Source of the DNA: Candidatus Methanoperedens sp.
GTDB lineage: Archaea > Halobacteriota > Methanosarcinia > Methanosarcinales > Methanoperedenaceae
Assembly: GCA_012026795.1 (NCBI GenBank)
Contig: VEPM01000020.1
Coordinates: 1 to 64,000, forward strand
DNA: 64,000 bases
Reading direction: 5' to 3'
The notes under the pieces were generated by a model. That model saw only the letters and a program-made list of their open reading frames with translations. It searched no databases and was not told where the DNA came from. How positions within the stretch are numbered: the first letter of the stretch is position 1; each line of letters begins with the position of its first letter. The translations under genes and the position numbers were made by a program. This document shows positions 7,413-15,943 of this stretch, in pieces.

Positions 7413-10028
7413 ATGAAGAAAAATAAAACGAAAGAAGAACTTTTACGCGAAAACCAGGAGCTTGGGGCACGGCTTGAGGAGGCTGAAGAGACCCTGCGTG
7501 CCATCCGCAGCGGTGAGGTCGATGCACTGATCGTATCAACAAAAGAAGGCGACAGGGTTTTCACACTAAAAGGCGCTGAGAAGCCCTACCGTATCCTTAT
7601 CGAGGAAATGAAGGAAGGTGCTGTTACACTGACAGAAGACGATACCATTCTTTATTGTAACATGGGTTTTGCAAAGATGTTCAAATCGTCTCTTGAAAAA
7701 ATGATCGGCACCGCAATTTCACAATTTGTTTTGCCTGCCAGCAGGCCGATATTCGATGAACTGCTGCGCCGGGGCAAAAAAGGGGGCAGCAAAGGAGAAG
7801 TCACATTCCTGGCAGGGGATGGGACTACTGTGCCGGCGCATATCTCTATCAATGCCATGCAACTGAACGGGGTATCGACTGTTTACCTTGTTGCTACAGA
7901 TATAACGGAACTCAAACGTGCTGAGGAGGCATTGCAAAAGGCACATGATGAATTGGAAATAAAAGTAGAGGAAAGAACCGCAGAGCTTGCAAACACTAAT
8001 GAAGAATTGAAGGCTGAAATGGCCGAGCGCGAACGGGCGGAAGAGGCATTGCAGAAAAGCGAGCAGCTCTGGGCTACCACCCTGGCCAGTATCGGCGATG
8101 CTGTCATTTCAACTGATATCGAAGGCCGGATCACCTTCATGAACGCTGTGGCGGAAGAAGTGACCGGCTGGACACTGGCTGATGCAGCGACAAAACCAGT
8201 GAAGGAGATTTTCAACATTATCAACGAGTACACCCGTGCTGAAGTTGAAGACCCTGTCACCAGGGTGCTTCATGATGGGAACATTATCGGTCTTGCCAAC
8301 CACACGATCCTTGTGAGAAAGGACGGGACTGAAATCCCGATCGATGACAGCGGCGCACCGATAAGATGCGGGGACGGCAGGATCATGGGAGTGGTACTGG
8401 TCTTTCGCGACATTACCTCGAGCAAGCAGTACGAGGAGGCGCTGCATAAAGCGCGCGATGAGTTAGAATTACGGGTACAGGAAAGGACAGCACAGCTAAA
8501 AGAAGCAAACAAAGCATTAGTAGAAAGTGAAGCAAGCTACCGGCGGCTTACTGAAAGCATTAACGACCTGTTCTATGCGATGGATAGGGATTTAAAATAT
8601 ACCTACTGGAATAAGGCATCTGAAGTTCTTACAGGGATTTCGGCAAAAGATGCTATTGGAAAATCCCTCTTTGAAATTTTCCCTGATATAAACAAGACAA
8701 AAATCGGGCAGTTCTATATTGAATCATTAAAAACACAGCAACCCGGACGTTTAGAGAGTGCGTTCAAGGTTAGGGATAAGAATCTTATCTTTGAAATTAA
8801 TGTTTATCCAGCTGAGACCGGTCTCTCTGTTATTGCCAAGGATATCACTGAGAAGAAAATGCTTGAAGCGCAGCTATTACGCGCGCAGCGGATGGAGAGC
8901 ATAGGCACTCTTGCAGGCGGCATAGCGCATGACCTTAACAATGTGCTGACGCCGATTATGCTATCGCTGCAACTGTTAAATGAAAAATCCAGAGATGGAC
9001 AGGATCGGAAATTGCTTACAATGCTTGAGCAGAACTGCCAGCGCGGAGCTAATTTAATAAAGCAGGTTCTATCTTTTGCAAGAGGAGTAGAAGGTGAGCG
9101 CAATCCTCTTGCTGCAAAACACGTTATCAATGAGATCGAGAAGGTTGCTAAAGAGACATTCCCAAGAAATATCGATATCCAGGTGAATATACAGAAAGAT
9201 CTCTTTACCATCTCAGGAGATGCCACACAATTGCACCAGGTTATAATGAATTTGTGCGTGAATGCCCGTGATGTTATGCCGGATGGCGGTATATTAAGCA
9301 TCACAGCTTTGAATTTTTTCATTGATGAGAATTATGTCCGGATTCATAAAGAGGCAAAAGTCGGTTCTTACGTTATCATTTCAGTTTCAGATACCGGAGC
9401 TGGTATCCCTTCCAGGATAATGGATAGGATTTTTGAACCGTTTTTCACAACAAAGGAATTCGGTAAAGGGACCGGACTTGGCCTGTCAACAGCACTTGCA
9501 ATTGTGAGGAGCCACAATGGATTTATAAATGTGTATAGTGAAGTTGGAAAAGGAACGACGTTTAAGGTATATCTGCCAGCGGTCAAAACCGAAGTTCAAG
9601 AAGTAGAAGAACAGAATAAATTATACATGGGGCATGGAGAGTTGATTCTCGTTGCTGAAGACGAAGGCTCAATCCGTGAAATTACTTCCTCGACATTGGA
9701 AATATATGGGTATAAAGTCATTACATCCAGGGATGGCGCGGAGGCTGTGGCAATGTATGCCCGGAACAAGGATAAAGTTAAAGTTGTTCTTATGGATATG
9801 ATGATGCCTGTTATGGATGGTTATGCAAGCATCCGGGCGATTCACAAAATTAACCATGATGTTAAAGTTATTGCAGTTAGCGGATTAGCAGAGAAGGATA
9901 AAATTGCAAAAATCGGAAGTTCTCATGCAAAAGCCTTTTTACCAAAACCCTACACTACTGAAAGATTGCTAAGAACAATACACGATGTCATAAACATGGA
10001 ACAGGATAGTAATGAAACCTTTAAATAA
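7413..10028 (+). CDS. Multi-PAS hybrid histidine kinase with C-terminal receiver
   Basis: An 871-residue cytoplasmic sensor with no transmembrane helices. The order is an N-terminal helix with AIRSGEVDALIV, then PAS 1 (about 60-170), a coiled-coil linker, PAS 2 (about 210-345) with DAVISTDIEGRITFMN, PAS 3 (about 370-490), HisKA, HATPase_c and REC. The phosphoacceptor is His506 in GGIAHDLNN. The ATPase has N-box NLCVNARDV and G-boxes DTGAGIP and GTGLGLST. The receiver Asp is Asp795 (LMDMMMP). It follows the second kaiB after four bases and precedes a stand-alone receiver, so it is a likely output or input kinase of the Kai-like system. The ligand of the PAS domains is unknown. Confidence 0.9.
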   Translation: MKKNKTKEELLRENQELGARLEEAEETLRAIRSGEVDALIVSTKEGDRVFTLKGAEKPYRILIEEMKEGAVTLTEDDTILYCNMGFAKMFKSSLEKMIGTAISQFVLPASRPIFDELLRRGKKGGSKGEVTFLAGDGTTVPAHISINAMQLNGVSTVYLVATDITELKRAEEALQKAHDELEIKVEERTAELANTNEELKAEMAERERAEEALQKSEQLWATTLASIGDAVISTDIEGRITFMNAVAEEVTGWTLADAATKPVKEIFNIINEYTRAEVEDPVTRVLHDGNIIGLANHTILVRKDGTEIPIDDSGAPIRCGDGRIMGVVLVFRDITSSKQYEEALHKARDELELRVQERTAQLKEANKALVESEASYRRLTESINDLFYAMDRDLKYTYWNKASEVLTGISAKDAIGKSLFEIFPDINKTKIGQFYIESLKTQQPGRLESAFKVRDKNLIFEINVYPAETGLSVIAKDITEKKMLEAQLLRAQRMESIGTLAGGIAHDLNNVLTPIMLSLQLLNEKSRDGQDRKLLTMLEQNCQRGANLIKQVLSFARGVEGERNPLAAKHVINEIEKVAKETFPRNIDIQVNIQKDLFTISGDATQLHQVIMNLCVNARDVMPDGGILSITALNFFIDENYVRIHKEAKVGSYVIISVSDTGAGIPSRIMDRIFEPFFTTKEFGKGTGLGLSTALAIVRSHNGFINVYSEVGKGTTFKVYLPAVKTEVQEVEEQNKLYMGHGELILVAEDEGSIREITSSTLEIYGYKVITSRDGAEAVAMYARNKDKVKVVLMDMMMPVMDGYASIRAIHKINHDVKVIAVSGLAEKDKIAKIGSSHAKAFLPKPYTTERLLRTIHDVINMEQDSNETFK

Positions 10029-10057
10029 TATAAAAGACAGACAAAACATGGGGGGGT

Positions 10058-10444
10058 ATGCAGATCAAAATACTGGTTGTAGATGATGAGAGATGTATAG
10101 TCAACGCATTAAAGATCTCTCTTGAATCTGATAATTACAAAGTTATTGAAGCGTATACTGGCGACGGGGCTATCAGGAAGGTGAAAGGCGAAGCTCCTGA
10201 CCTTATCTTATTAGACATTATGCTTCCTGACATGACGGGTTATGAGATATGTAATAAGTTCAGGAAAGATCCATCGACCAGGTCAATTCCGATCATTATG
10301 CTAACAGGAATGGGTGAGACAGGCAGGATTGCAGGCCTGGAATTGGGGGCGGACGATTATATCACAAAACCGTTTGACCTGAATGAACTTAAAGCAAAAA
10401 TCCGCGTTGTACTGGAGTCGATAGAGAAAAGTATGGATAAATGA
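10058..10444 (+). CDS. Stand-alone response regulator receiver
   Basis: A 128-residue CheY-like receiver without an output domain. It has the acidic pair DD at 9-10, phosphoacceptor Asp53 (LLDIMLPDM), Thr in MLTGMG and Lys in ITKPFD. A G-rich Shine-Dalgarno (10051-10056) directly precedes ATG 10058. It lies 29 bases after the hybrid kinase and is probably the phosphotransfer target of that kinase or of the convergent kinase at 10455. Confidence 0.88.
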   Translation: MQIKILVVDDERCIVNALKISLESDNYKVIEAYTGDGAIRKVKGEAPDLILLDIMLPDMTGYEICNKFRKDPSTRSIPIIMLTGMGETGRIAGLELGADDYITKPFDLNELKAKIRVVLESIEKSMDK

Positions 10445-10454
10445 ACGAGTCAGG

Positions 10455-11618
10455 CTATAACCTTTGCACTTTCTGACTATTTCCAGTAATCGGCAGCATA
10501 AAGATAAATTTACTCCCTTTACCATATATGCTCTCTACCCAGATTTTGCCCCCATGCAGTTCCACAAGGTTTTTTGTAATAGCAAGACCAAGACCCGTAC
10601 CTTCGTATTTTCTGGACATTCCTGAATCAAGCTGCTCAAACTCCTGGAAGAGTCTTGGCACATCTTCTTCCTTGATTCCTATACCGGTATCAGAGACTGA
10701 GATTTTGACCATGTCCCCCTCTCTTTTTACTGACACTGTAACAATTCCTCCCTTTTGCTTGCTGAATTTTATCGCGTTGCTGAGAAGATTGAAAAATATT
10801 TGCTTAAGAGCCCGCCTGTCGGCCTTTATGGTATTCATTTCAGGGTCAAATTCTTTATTCAGGACTATATTATGCTCTGTGGCATTTTCTTTGATGAGGT
10901 TGAGTATCTCATTTACTGTGTCGGGCACAGATATTTCTTCTATGGCCATTTCCAGCTTTCCTGCATCCATTTTAGCCATATCGAGAATATTATTGATAAG
11001 AGTAAGCAAGTGCTTGCTGCTTTTTAGAATATTATCCACAAATAACTTCTGTTTTTCATTCAATTTGCCCTGTGTCATCCCCTGCAAAATTAGTGAATAT
11101 CCGATGACAGATGTCAGGGGAGTCCTCAGTTCATGACTCATAATTGCCAGGAACTCCGATCTGGTTTTGTTTGCGAAGATGAGACGCTCATTCTCAGAAC
11201 GCAACTCTTCCAATTTTTTGCGGTCTGCAATGTCCTCGATCGCAAGGAGAATCATATCTGTACCCGCCTGATTGAGCTTGCAGGCGTTGAGTAACATCAC
11301 TTTTGGTCCTGTATCAGGAAACTCCATCTTAGCTTCAAAATCCCTGAACTGGCTATTCCTGGGAATAATATCTTCAAGTAATTCTCTAAGTCCGGGAATA
11401 TTCCATATGCCGTTCCCAAGTTCATATAATGGTCTGCCCTCAGAATCTCCGGTCGGGATTTTGAACGTCTTATAAAAAACAGTATTTGCCATCTTCACCC
11501 GCTGTTGTGAATCGAGAATAACAATGGGTTCTCGTACTGTATCTATGATACACGAGATATCCGTGATGGATATACCTTGCAGGTTACCAATTTTAGTTTT
11601 TTTTTCTTTTCTGGTCAT
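10455..11618 (-). CDS. PAS-domain sensor histidine kinase
   Basis: A 387-residue soluble kinase. It has a PAS domain (about 18-135, starting IIDTVREPIVILDSQ), HisKA with His162 in MSHELRTPLTSVIGY, and HATPase_c with NLLSNAIKFS, DTGIGIKEED, GTGLGLAI and a final F-box. No transmembrane segment is present, so it senses a cytoplasmic signal. The gene converges on the stand-alone receiver, leaving a ten-base gap. The short poly-Lys N-terminus (MTRKEKKTK) is unremarkable. Its partner could be the receiver at 10058 or the HTH-receiver at 12269. Confidence 0.88.
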   Translation of the reverse strand: MTRKEKKTKIGNLQGISITDISCIIDTVREPIVILDSQQRVKMANTVFYKTFKIPTGDSEGRPLYELGNGIWNIPGLRELLEDIIPRNSQFRDFEAKMEFPDTGPKVMLLNACKLNQAGTDMILLAIEDIADRKKLEELRSENERLIFANKTRSEFLAIMSHELRTPLTSVIGYSLILQGMTQGKLNEKQKLFVDNILKSSKHLLTLINNILDMAKMDAGKLEMAIEEISVPDTVNEILNLIKENATEHNIVLNKEFDPEMNTIKADRRALKQIFFNLLSNAIKFSKQKGGIVTVSVKREGDMVKISVSDTGIGIKEEDVPRLFQEFEQLDSGMSRKYEGTGLGLAITKNLVELHGGKIWVESIYGKGSKFIFMLPITGNSQKVQRL

Positions 11619-11770
11619 GTTTTAAAGAATTGTTATTACACTATATTGGTTTTCCAACTATATTATACCATAGTTTAAAAATAAACGATCGATTGGAAAG
11701 TTTTAAATAGCATCGGATTTATCAGTATATTGTTTGCAAAACAAGTAAACCCTGGGAGTGGGAATTCATC

Positions 11771-11809
11771 GTGCCTGCCTCCTGCTAAAATCTGGTGTGG
11801 AGGAGGCAC
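11771..11809 (+). ncRNA. Hairpin leader upstream of a micro-protein gene
   Basis: Arms 11771-11782 and 11799-11809 pair (GTGCCT..CCTCC with GGAGGAGGCAC, one bulged base), closing a 16-nt loop. A TTTTAAATA box near 11700 could start transcription at about 11730, which would put the hairpin in a leader of about 140 nt before the ATG at 11874. It may be a structured 5' UTR or a separate small RNA; the sequence alone cannot decide. Confidence 0.4.
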
Positions 11810-11873
11810 AATCCCTATAACAAATCTCCTGGCGCACTGTAGTAAGCAATTATCTATAAGGAGGGTGAAGTGA

Positions 11874-12047
11874 ATGAAATATTCCATAGGAGATATAGTG
11901 AAATTTAAGATCGGATCTGCTGAAACGCATAAAGGAGAAATCAAGTTCATAGAAGAAAATTCTAATGAAAGCACTTTGTATATAAACAGTTTTAGCGGGT
12001 GGGCATACAAAGTTCCTGAAAGAAAGGTCATGTCAAGATGCTGCTGA
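11874..12047 (+). CDS. 57-residue basic micro-protein
   Basis: A short gene starting at ATG 11874 after a strong GGAGGGTG (about 11860-11867). The product begins MKYSIGDIVKF and ends KVMSRCC. It is soluble, with an SH3-like pattern at the N-terminus (SIGDIVKFKIG, then KGEIKFIEE, then LYINSFSGWAYKVPERKV). Similar short beta-barrel folds bind RNA, DNA or metals, but I do not recognise a family. The double cysteine at the C-terminus is notable. A second small ORF follows after 19 bases. Confidence 0.6.
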   Translation: MKYSIGDIVKFKIGSAETHKGEIKFIEENSNESTLYINSFSGWAYKVPERKVMSRCC

Positions 12048-12066
12048 TCAAGCAAATACGAATGAC

Positions 12067-12249
12067 ATGAAAATATCTGATATAAATGATAGCCGAGATG
12101 ACAGCAATAATAATCTGGTGCTCGCGTTGAGGGAAGAAAGAGCTACACTTCTCAAAAACGGCCTCAGAGGTGATGAGATCGAATCATTGTACCTCAGTAT
12201 CAATAGAATCGTTGTGGTTAATGTAAACTGGCAGGACCTGAAACCATAA
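12067..12249 (+). CDS. 60-residue hypothetical protein
   Basis: A small acidic protein with an Asp/Asn-rich N-terminus (DINDSRDDSNNN), then a helix (LALREERATLLKNGLRGDEIESLYLSIN). It lies 19 bases after the micro-protein gene on the same strand and may be in the same transcript. The Shine-Dalgarno is weak. Unrecognised. Confidence 0.45.
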   Translation: MKISDINDSRDDSNNNLVLALREERATLLKNGLRGDEIESLYLSINRIVVVNVNWQDLKP

Positions 12250-12268
12250 TAACATCAAAACATAATGT

Positions 12269-12850
12269 TTAATCTATATCAGTAGTCCGTTTTAACCTCA
12301 TTTTTATTCTTGCTTCCAATTCCCTTGGGTCAAAGGGTTTTATCATATAATCATCTATGCCAAAATCTATTGCTTTAAGCTTATCATCTACATTGGCTTT
12401 GGCAGATAAAATTATTATTGGCAAATTTTTTGTAGAATCATGTTCTTTTAATTCTTTGCACACCATGTAGCCATCCATTTCAGGCATCATGATATCCAGG
12501 ACCAGGATATCAGGTGACCTTGCAAAGACCATCCCCAGGGCTTCTTTTCCATTTGTGGCTTCCAGGATCTCATATTGATCACCTATAGAATACCGGATAA
12601 TGTTAATAACATTTTTATCATCATCGGCAACGAGTATTTTGATTTTCTTTTCAACTGTTTCTTCTTCAGTTTTTAAAAACCAGATTTTTGTTGTGCCTAT
12701 CTCTTCGCCATCAACCAGGTTTTTTTCTTTCATACCATCCAGGTATTTCAGGGCAGTTGCCTTGCTCATATTTACCCTTTTGACTATCTCAGTAGTTGTC
12801 AATTTTCCGTTTTTCAGTGCGTTAAGTAATTCTTTTTCCCGCCAGTGCAT
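12269..12850 (-). CDS. Response regulator with N-terminal winged helix and C-terminal receiver
   Basis: 193 residues in an unusual order. A winged helix-turn-helix (about 1-60, LTTTEIVKRVNMSKATALKYLDGM) comes first, then a receiver (about 70-190) with DDD at 76-78, phosphoacceptor Asp119 (VLDIMMPEM), Ser/Ala in IILSAKA and Lys in MIKPFDP. Bacterial regulators usually have the receiver first. It is likely a DNA-binding response regulator, and could serve the orphan kinase at 10455. A TTTAAATAA box lies about 30 bases upstream of its start. Confidence 0.85.
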   Translation of the reverse strand: MHWREKELLNALKNGKLTTTEIVKRVNMSKATALKYLDGMKEKNLVDGEEIGTTKIWFLKTEEETVEKKIKILVADDDKNVINIIRYSIGDQYEILEATNGKEALGMVFARSPDILVLDIMMPEMDGYMVCKELKEHDSTKNLPIIILSAKANVDDKLKAIDFGIDDYMIKPFDPRELEARIKMRLKRTTDID

Positions 12851-12998
12851 ATTTTACCCTTCAGGTTTATTTTTGTTTAAATTTAAATAATCGTATATTG
12901 GCTTATGACTATTAATATTTGCGTGCAGAGACAAGAATGATCCCAGCAAGATTATGTGGCATAATTCAGGAAAAGTTAAAGAAAAAAATTAAATAAGA

Positions 12999-13023
12999 TG
13001 TTTGAAGTTGTGAACCTCAAACA
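12999..13023 (-). terminator. Terminator of the csbD-like gene
   Basis: The 25-bp interrupted palindrome TGTTTGA-GTT...AAC-TCAAACA ends 16 bases after the csbD stop on the minus strand. It is followed on that strand by an almost uninterrupted T stretch (plus-strand 12978-12990 is A-rich). This is the classic intrinsic-terminator shape. Confidence 0.65.
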
Positions 13024-13038
13024 CCTGCATACACCGTT

Positions 13039-13218
13039 TTAATCCTCAATGGCTTTTTTGACCTGACCGGCCTTTTCCTGAACTTTACCGACATTTTTTT
13101 CTACTTTGCCTTCGGCTTCCAGTTTGGGATTATCGGTGAGTTTCCCCGCAGTTTCCTTGATTCCGCCCTTTGCTCTGCGAACTTTACCTTTAATTTCTTC
13201 TTTTGTACCGCTGTTCAT
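13039..13218 (-). CDS. CsbD-like stress protein
   Basis: 59 residues, mostly Lys, Glu, Gly and Ala. MNSGTKEEIKGKVRRAKG then KETAGKLTDNPKLEAEGK then KVQEKAGQVKKA is the CsbD family pattern (GKxKxxxGKxTxNxxLxxEGxxxxxxG). These proteins are abundant in stressed or stationary bacteria; their role is unknown. The ATG at 13218 is preceded by AGGAGG at the right distance. It joins the other small stress-type proteins (2428-3373, 13271). Confidence 0.85.
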   Translation of the reverse strand: MNSGTKEEIKGKVRRAKGGIKETAGKLTDNPKLEAEGKVEKNVGKVQEKAGQVKKAIED

Positions 13219-13270
13219 AGTATTCCTCCTTTAATTTACGATTTGATTGCATTTTGTTGCAATTGTAATT

Positions 13271-13543
13271 TTACTTTCTCTCCAGCATATCTCCGATATA
13301 GGTGCCTATAATGAACAATACTGCAAGGATTATAACTTCGATAAATACAATCACTCCTGCTAAACTGCCAAGCAGCAGAATCGCTCTGCCACCTAATAAT
13401 CCAAGCACTACCATAATAGCGCCCAGAATTATTCCAATCACAACTCCTCTCTTTAATAATGCTGAGCGGTCTTCTTTGCCCGGCTTCATGTAGCCATAAA
13501 TAATTCCGATTATAATTATTAATATCTCCAGTGTATATGCCAT
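13271..13543 (-). CDS. Small three-helix membrane protein
   Basis: 90 residues with three hydrophobic segments (about 4-18, 34-58 and 60-84) and one charged cytoplasmic loop (KPGKEDRSALLKR). GGGGG precedes the ATG at 13543. It lies upstream of csbD on the same strand and is probably co-expressed. Unrecognised. A perfect 15-bp palindrome lies 60 bases upstream. Confidence 0.65.
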   Translation of the reverse strand: MAYTLEILIIIIGIIYGYMKPGKEDRSALLKRGVVIGIILGAIMVVLGLLGGRAILLLGSLAGVIVFIEVIILAVLFIIGTYIGDMLERK

Positions 13544-13603
13544 AATATCCCCCTGATTTTAAACACCATACGGATACTCTATGAGTCTTCCATTATTTTT
13601 TCC

Positions 13604-13618
13604 TGGAACATTGTTCCA
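13604..13618. promoter_or_regulatory. Perfect 15-bp palindrome, candidate operator
   Basis: TGGAACATTGTTCCA is perfectly symmetrical about position 13611. It lies about 60 bases upstream of the membrane protein gene at 13271-13543, where a promoter for the minus-strand stress genes would be expected. Confidence 0.45.
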
Positions 13619-13623
13619 ATAAA

Positions 13624-13683
13624 CATTTACATATATCCCACTCCTTACTTACTCATTTACATATATCCCACTCCTTACTTACT
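13624..13683. repeat. Perfect tandem duplication of 30 bp
   Basis: Positions 13624-13653 and 13654-13683 are identical. The unit contains CATATATCCCACTCCTTAC. It lies in the 340-bp gap between the minus-strand stress genes and the arsR-like gene. A slip-strand duplication is the simplest origin; iterated binding sites are possible. Confidence 0.8.
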
Positions 13684-13718
13684 AACATTTAATATCATTA
13701 CGTTTATACACATATACT

Positions 13719-13847
13719 TTGCGCATTGTACACCCTGGTAGACACGAGGTTAATTTTTTCGCAAGCGGAAAAGTTACTATAAGAGAGGTAAATGATATTG
13801 AAGAAGGAAAAAAGCTTGTCAACTCAATACTTGCTATGGTTGCATAA
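13719..13847 (+). pseudogene. Possible 3' remnant of an unidentified gene
   Basis: An open frame with no upstream Shine-Dalgarno encodes a protein-like stretch (MRIVHPGRHEVNFFASGKV, then REVNDIEEGKKLVNSIL) ending at TAA 13845-13847. The strand-turn-strand-helix pattern looks like the end of a small alpha/beta protein. The only possible start is TTG 13719, and a stop lies upstream near the 30-bp repeats. Probably the tail of a truncated gene; the family is not recognised. Confidence 0.3.
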
Positions 13848-13883
13848 AAGCAACTGCTTAAAGAACAATAAGTTGCAATTAAA

Positions 13884-14273
13884 ATGCAAAGAATCATGAA
13901 TAATAAACATAAATGCCTGTGCGCTTCAAAAACCGCAAAATTTTGCTGCCCGACTGACAAAAAACTTCGTAAAGTCTGGCTCATGGATCTGGAAAAAGAA
14001 CATGACCCGGTAAGGCAAACCTCAAAAGAAATTGTCAGGAAATTAAAGCTCCTCGCAAATTCCCACCGGATTGAGATCCTCCTGATGCTTGAGAAGCGAG
14101 AACATTGTATGGATGAGATGGCAAGAAAGTTGAAAACTCAAAAGTCTGCTGTTTCCTATCATATGGGGATGTTAGAGAAACACGGCTTGATCTGCAAAAT
14201 AAAACGCTCTCGGTTTGCATTTTATTCACTTTCTCAAGAAGGGATGAAAACGGTATCTCTATTCCGAAACTGA
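13884..14273 (+). CDS. arsR: ArsR-type winged-helix repressor with Cys-rich N-terminus
   Basis: 129 residues. The C-terminal part (about 45-125) is an ArsR winged helix: KLKLLANSHRIEILLMLEKREHCMDEMARKLKTQKSAVSYHMGMLEKHGLI. The N-terminal extension has four cysteines (CLC at 11-13 and CC at 21-22), and another Cys lies in helix 3 (EHCMDEM). These could bind As(III). ATG 13884, 13896 and 13983 are all possible starts; only the first two keep the Cys-rich part. It heads the arsenic operon. Its 3' end and the following spacer are partly duplicated at 14624. Confidence 0.8.
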   Translation: MQRIMNNKHKCLCASKTAKFCCPTDKKLRKVWLMDLEKEHDPVRQTSKEIVRKLKLLANSHRIEILLMLEKREHCMDEMARKLKTQKSAVSYHMGMLEKHGLICKIKRSRFAFYSLSQEGMKTVSLFRN

Positions 14274-14347
14274 TTGTTCAAATTTTTTTGAAATCCTTAT
14301 CAGGGTTTTATTAATAATATCTCCGTATAAAATACCACAATAGCACT
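14199..14347. repeat. Direct repeat, copy A (3' end of arsR plus spacer)
   Basis: About 149 bases that reappear at 14624-14773. The last 80 bases (from CGAAACTGATTGTTC) are almost identical, and the earlier arsR-coding part is more diverged. The two copies flank the small membrane gene at 14395-14616. Confidence 0.8.
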
Positions 14348-14394
14348 CCAGGTATCCTGGAGCTCTGCGATAAGATCAAGGAGAAAAGAAAAAT

Positions 14395-14616
14395 ATGGAG
14401 ATACAAAATATGATAATTTTATTAATTATTTCCAGTCTAATTATATTTGTGGATATTTATGGAAGTATATTAATCTTCCATTCCATGTGGTCACAAAATT
14501 CCAGCCCCTTCTTTGCACAACCGCAACATACTACAAAGCAGTTTTATATCATACTTCTTAATGTGGTTGCGATTCGTGCTCTGTTTCATGTAGCCTGGTT
14601 ATTTTGGGACTATTGA
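14395..14616 (+). CDS. Small membrane protein in the ars cluster
   Basis: 73 residues with two hydrophobic helices (about 5-27 and 48-70). AAGGAG precedes the ATG at 14395. It lies between two copies of a duplicated arsR 3' segment, so it was inserted together with, or created by, a local duplication. No known Ars protein looks like it. Confidence 0.6.
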   Translation: MEIQNMIILLIISSLIIFVDIYGSILIFHSMWSQNSSPFFAQPQHTTKQFYIILLNVVAIRALFHVAWLFWDY

Positions 14617-14623
14617 ACTTCCG

Positions 14624-14773
14624 ATAAAACGCTCACGTTTTGCATTTTTTATTCACTTTCTCCCTAATGAGAACAGACGCTTTCCCTATTTCGAAACTGA
14701 TTGTTCAAATTTTTTTGAAATCCTTATCATGGTTTTATTAATAATATCTCCGTATAAATACCACAATAGCATT
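14624..14773. repeat. Direct repeat, copy B (decayed arsR tail plus spacer)
   Basis: The second copy of 14199-14347. The arsR-coding part has lost its frame through small insertions, while the non-coding 80 bases stay nearly identical. The preserved part directly precedes acr3 and may contain its promoter, which would explain its conservation. Confidence 0.75.
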
Positions 14774-14818
14774 CAAGGCAGGTCATATAATGAGGAAATC
14801 AAGTAAAAAGAGCTGAAC

Positions 14819-15940
14819 ATGAACGAAATAACAGGTAAAGGTAACCTGGGCATAGTAAGTAAATTCCTGACTTTATGGATTCTTCTTGCCATGGCAGCTG
14901 GCATAATTATAGGCGCTGCATATCCGCAGGTGGCCAAAATATTGGATACCATCCGTATCGAACAGGTCTCCCTGCCAATTGCTATTGGCCTTATCTGGAT
15001 GATGTACCCGCCCCTTGCAGGTGTGAGATACGAAGAACTCTATAAAATGAAGCAGCAGGGAAAAGCCCTCACCGCTTCCATCATCCAGAACTGGATAATA
15101 GGACCTGTGCTGATGTTTGCTCTTGCCTGGATTTTTCTTCCTGACCTTCCTGAGTACAGGATAGGTTTGATCATAATCGGTCTTGCGCGATGCATCGCCA
15201 TGGTTCTTGTCTGGAACCATCTGGCTGGCGGAGATAATGAATTATGCGCTGTCCTTGTCGCTGTGAACTCAATATTCCAGGTAGCGCTTTATTCGTTTCT
15301 GGCATACCTATTTGTAACTGTATTGTCATCATGGATCGGCGGTGCAGGAGCAGGCGCTGTAGTAGATATTTCCATATGGGAAGTCGCCAGAGCGGTATTC
15401 ATCTACCTGGGGATTCCTTTTATCGCAGGCATAATAACCCGGTCTGTCCTTGTGAAAAAGAGAGGAAAGGACTGGTATGATAATGTATTTATGAAAACGC
15501 TTGGTCCCACTGCTTTGATTGGATTGCTCTTTACAATTATAGTTATGTTCTCTTTAAAGGGAGAGTACATCCTAAAACTTCCCATTGATGTTTTCAGGAT
15601 AGCAGTCCCGATGCTTATTTATTTCATCCTGATGTTTAGCATCTCTTTTTTCATGTCGTACAGGCTGGGCTTTTCCTATGACAGATCCACAACCCTGGCA
15701 TTCACATCAGCAAGCAACAATTTTGAACTTGCAATTGCAGTAGCTGTTGCGGTGTTCGGGATAGATTCAGGCGTAGCTTTTGCAGCCGTGGTGGGACCGC
15801 TGATTGAAGTGCCTGTTATGCTGGGACTGGTACATGTAGCAAGACGAGTAGGCTCGATATGGTTTGATCAGAATGGTTTTGTGATAAATAGAAAAATTAC
15901 TGCTGATGTTACAGGAAACTTGAATATAAAGGAGGAATAA
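14819..15940 (+). CDS. acr3: Arsenite efflux permease of the ACR3 family
   Basis: 373 residues with about ten transmembrane helices, the usual ACR3 length. The family signature [25 protein letters not shown] is present in full, including the essential Cys143 in the GDNELC motif. A second conserved segment is [23 protein letters not shown]. It expels As(III) from the cytoplasm, on its own or energised by ArsA. The downstream arsD and arsA genes support the ATP-driven mode. Confidence 0.93.
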   Translation: MNEITGKGNLGIVSKFLTLWILLAMAAGIIIGAAYPQVAKILDTIRIEQVSLPIAIGLIWMMYPPLAGVRYEELYKMKQQGKALTASIIQNWIIGPVLMFALAWIFLPDLPEYRIGLIIIGLARCIAMVLVWNHLAGGDNELCAVLVAVNSIFQVALYSFLAYLFVTVLSSWIGGAGAGAVVDISIWEVARAVFIYLGIPFIAGIITRSVLVKKRGKDWYDNVFMKTLGPTALIGLLFTIIVMFSLKGEYILKLPIDVFRIAVPMLIYFILMFSISFFMSYRLGFSYDRSTTLAFTSASNNFELAIAVAVAVFGIDSGVAFAAVVGPLIEVPVMLGLVHVARRVGSIWFDQNGFVINRKITADVTGNLNIKEE

Positions 15941-15943
15941 AAT

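Noticed and set aside
12900-12998. Tiny plus-strand ORFs before the csbD terminator
   Set aside because: They are under 20 codons with no Shine-Dalgarno and no recognisable features.
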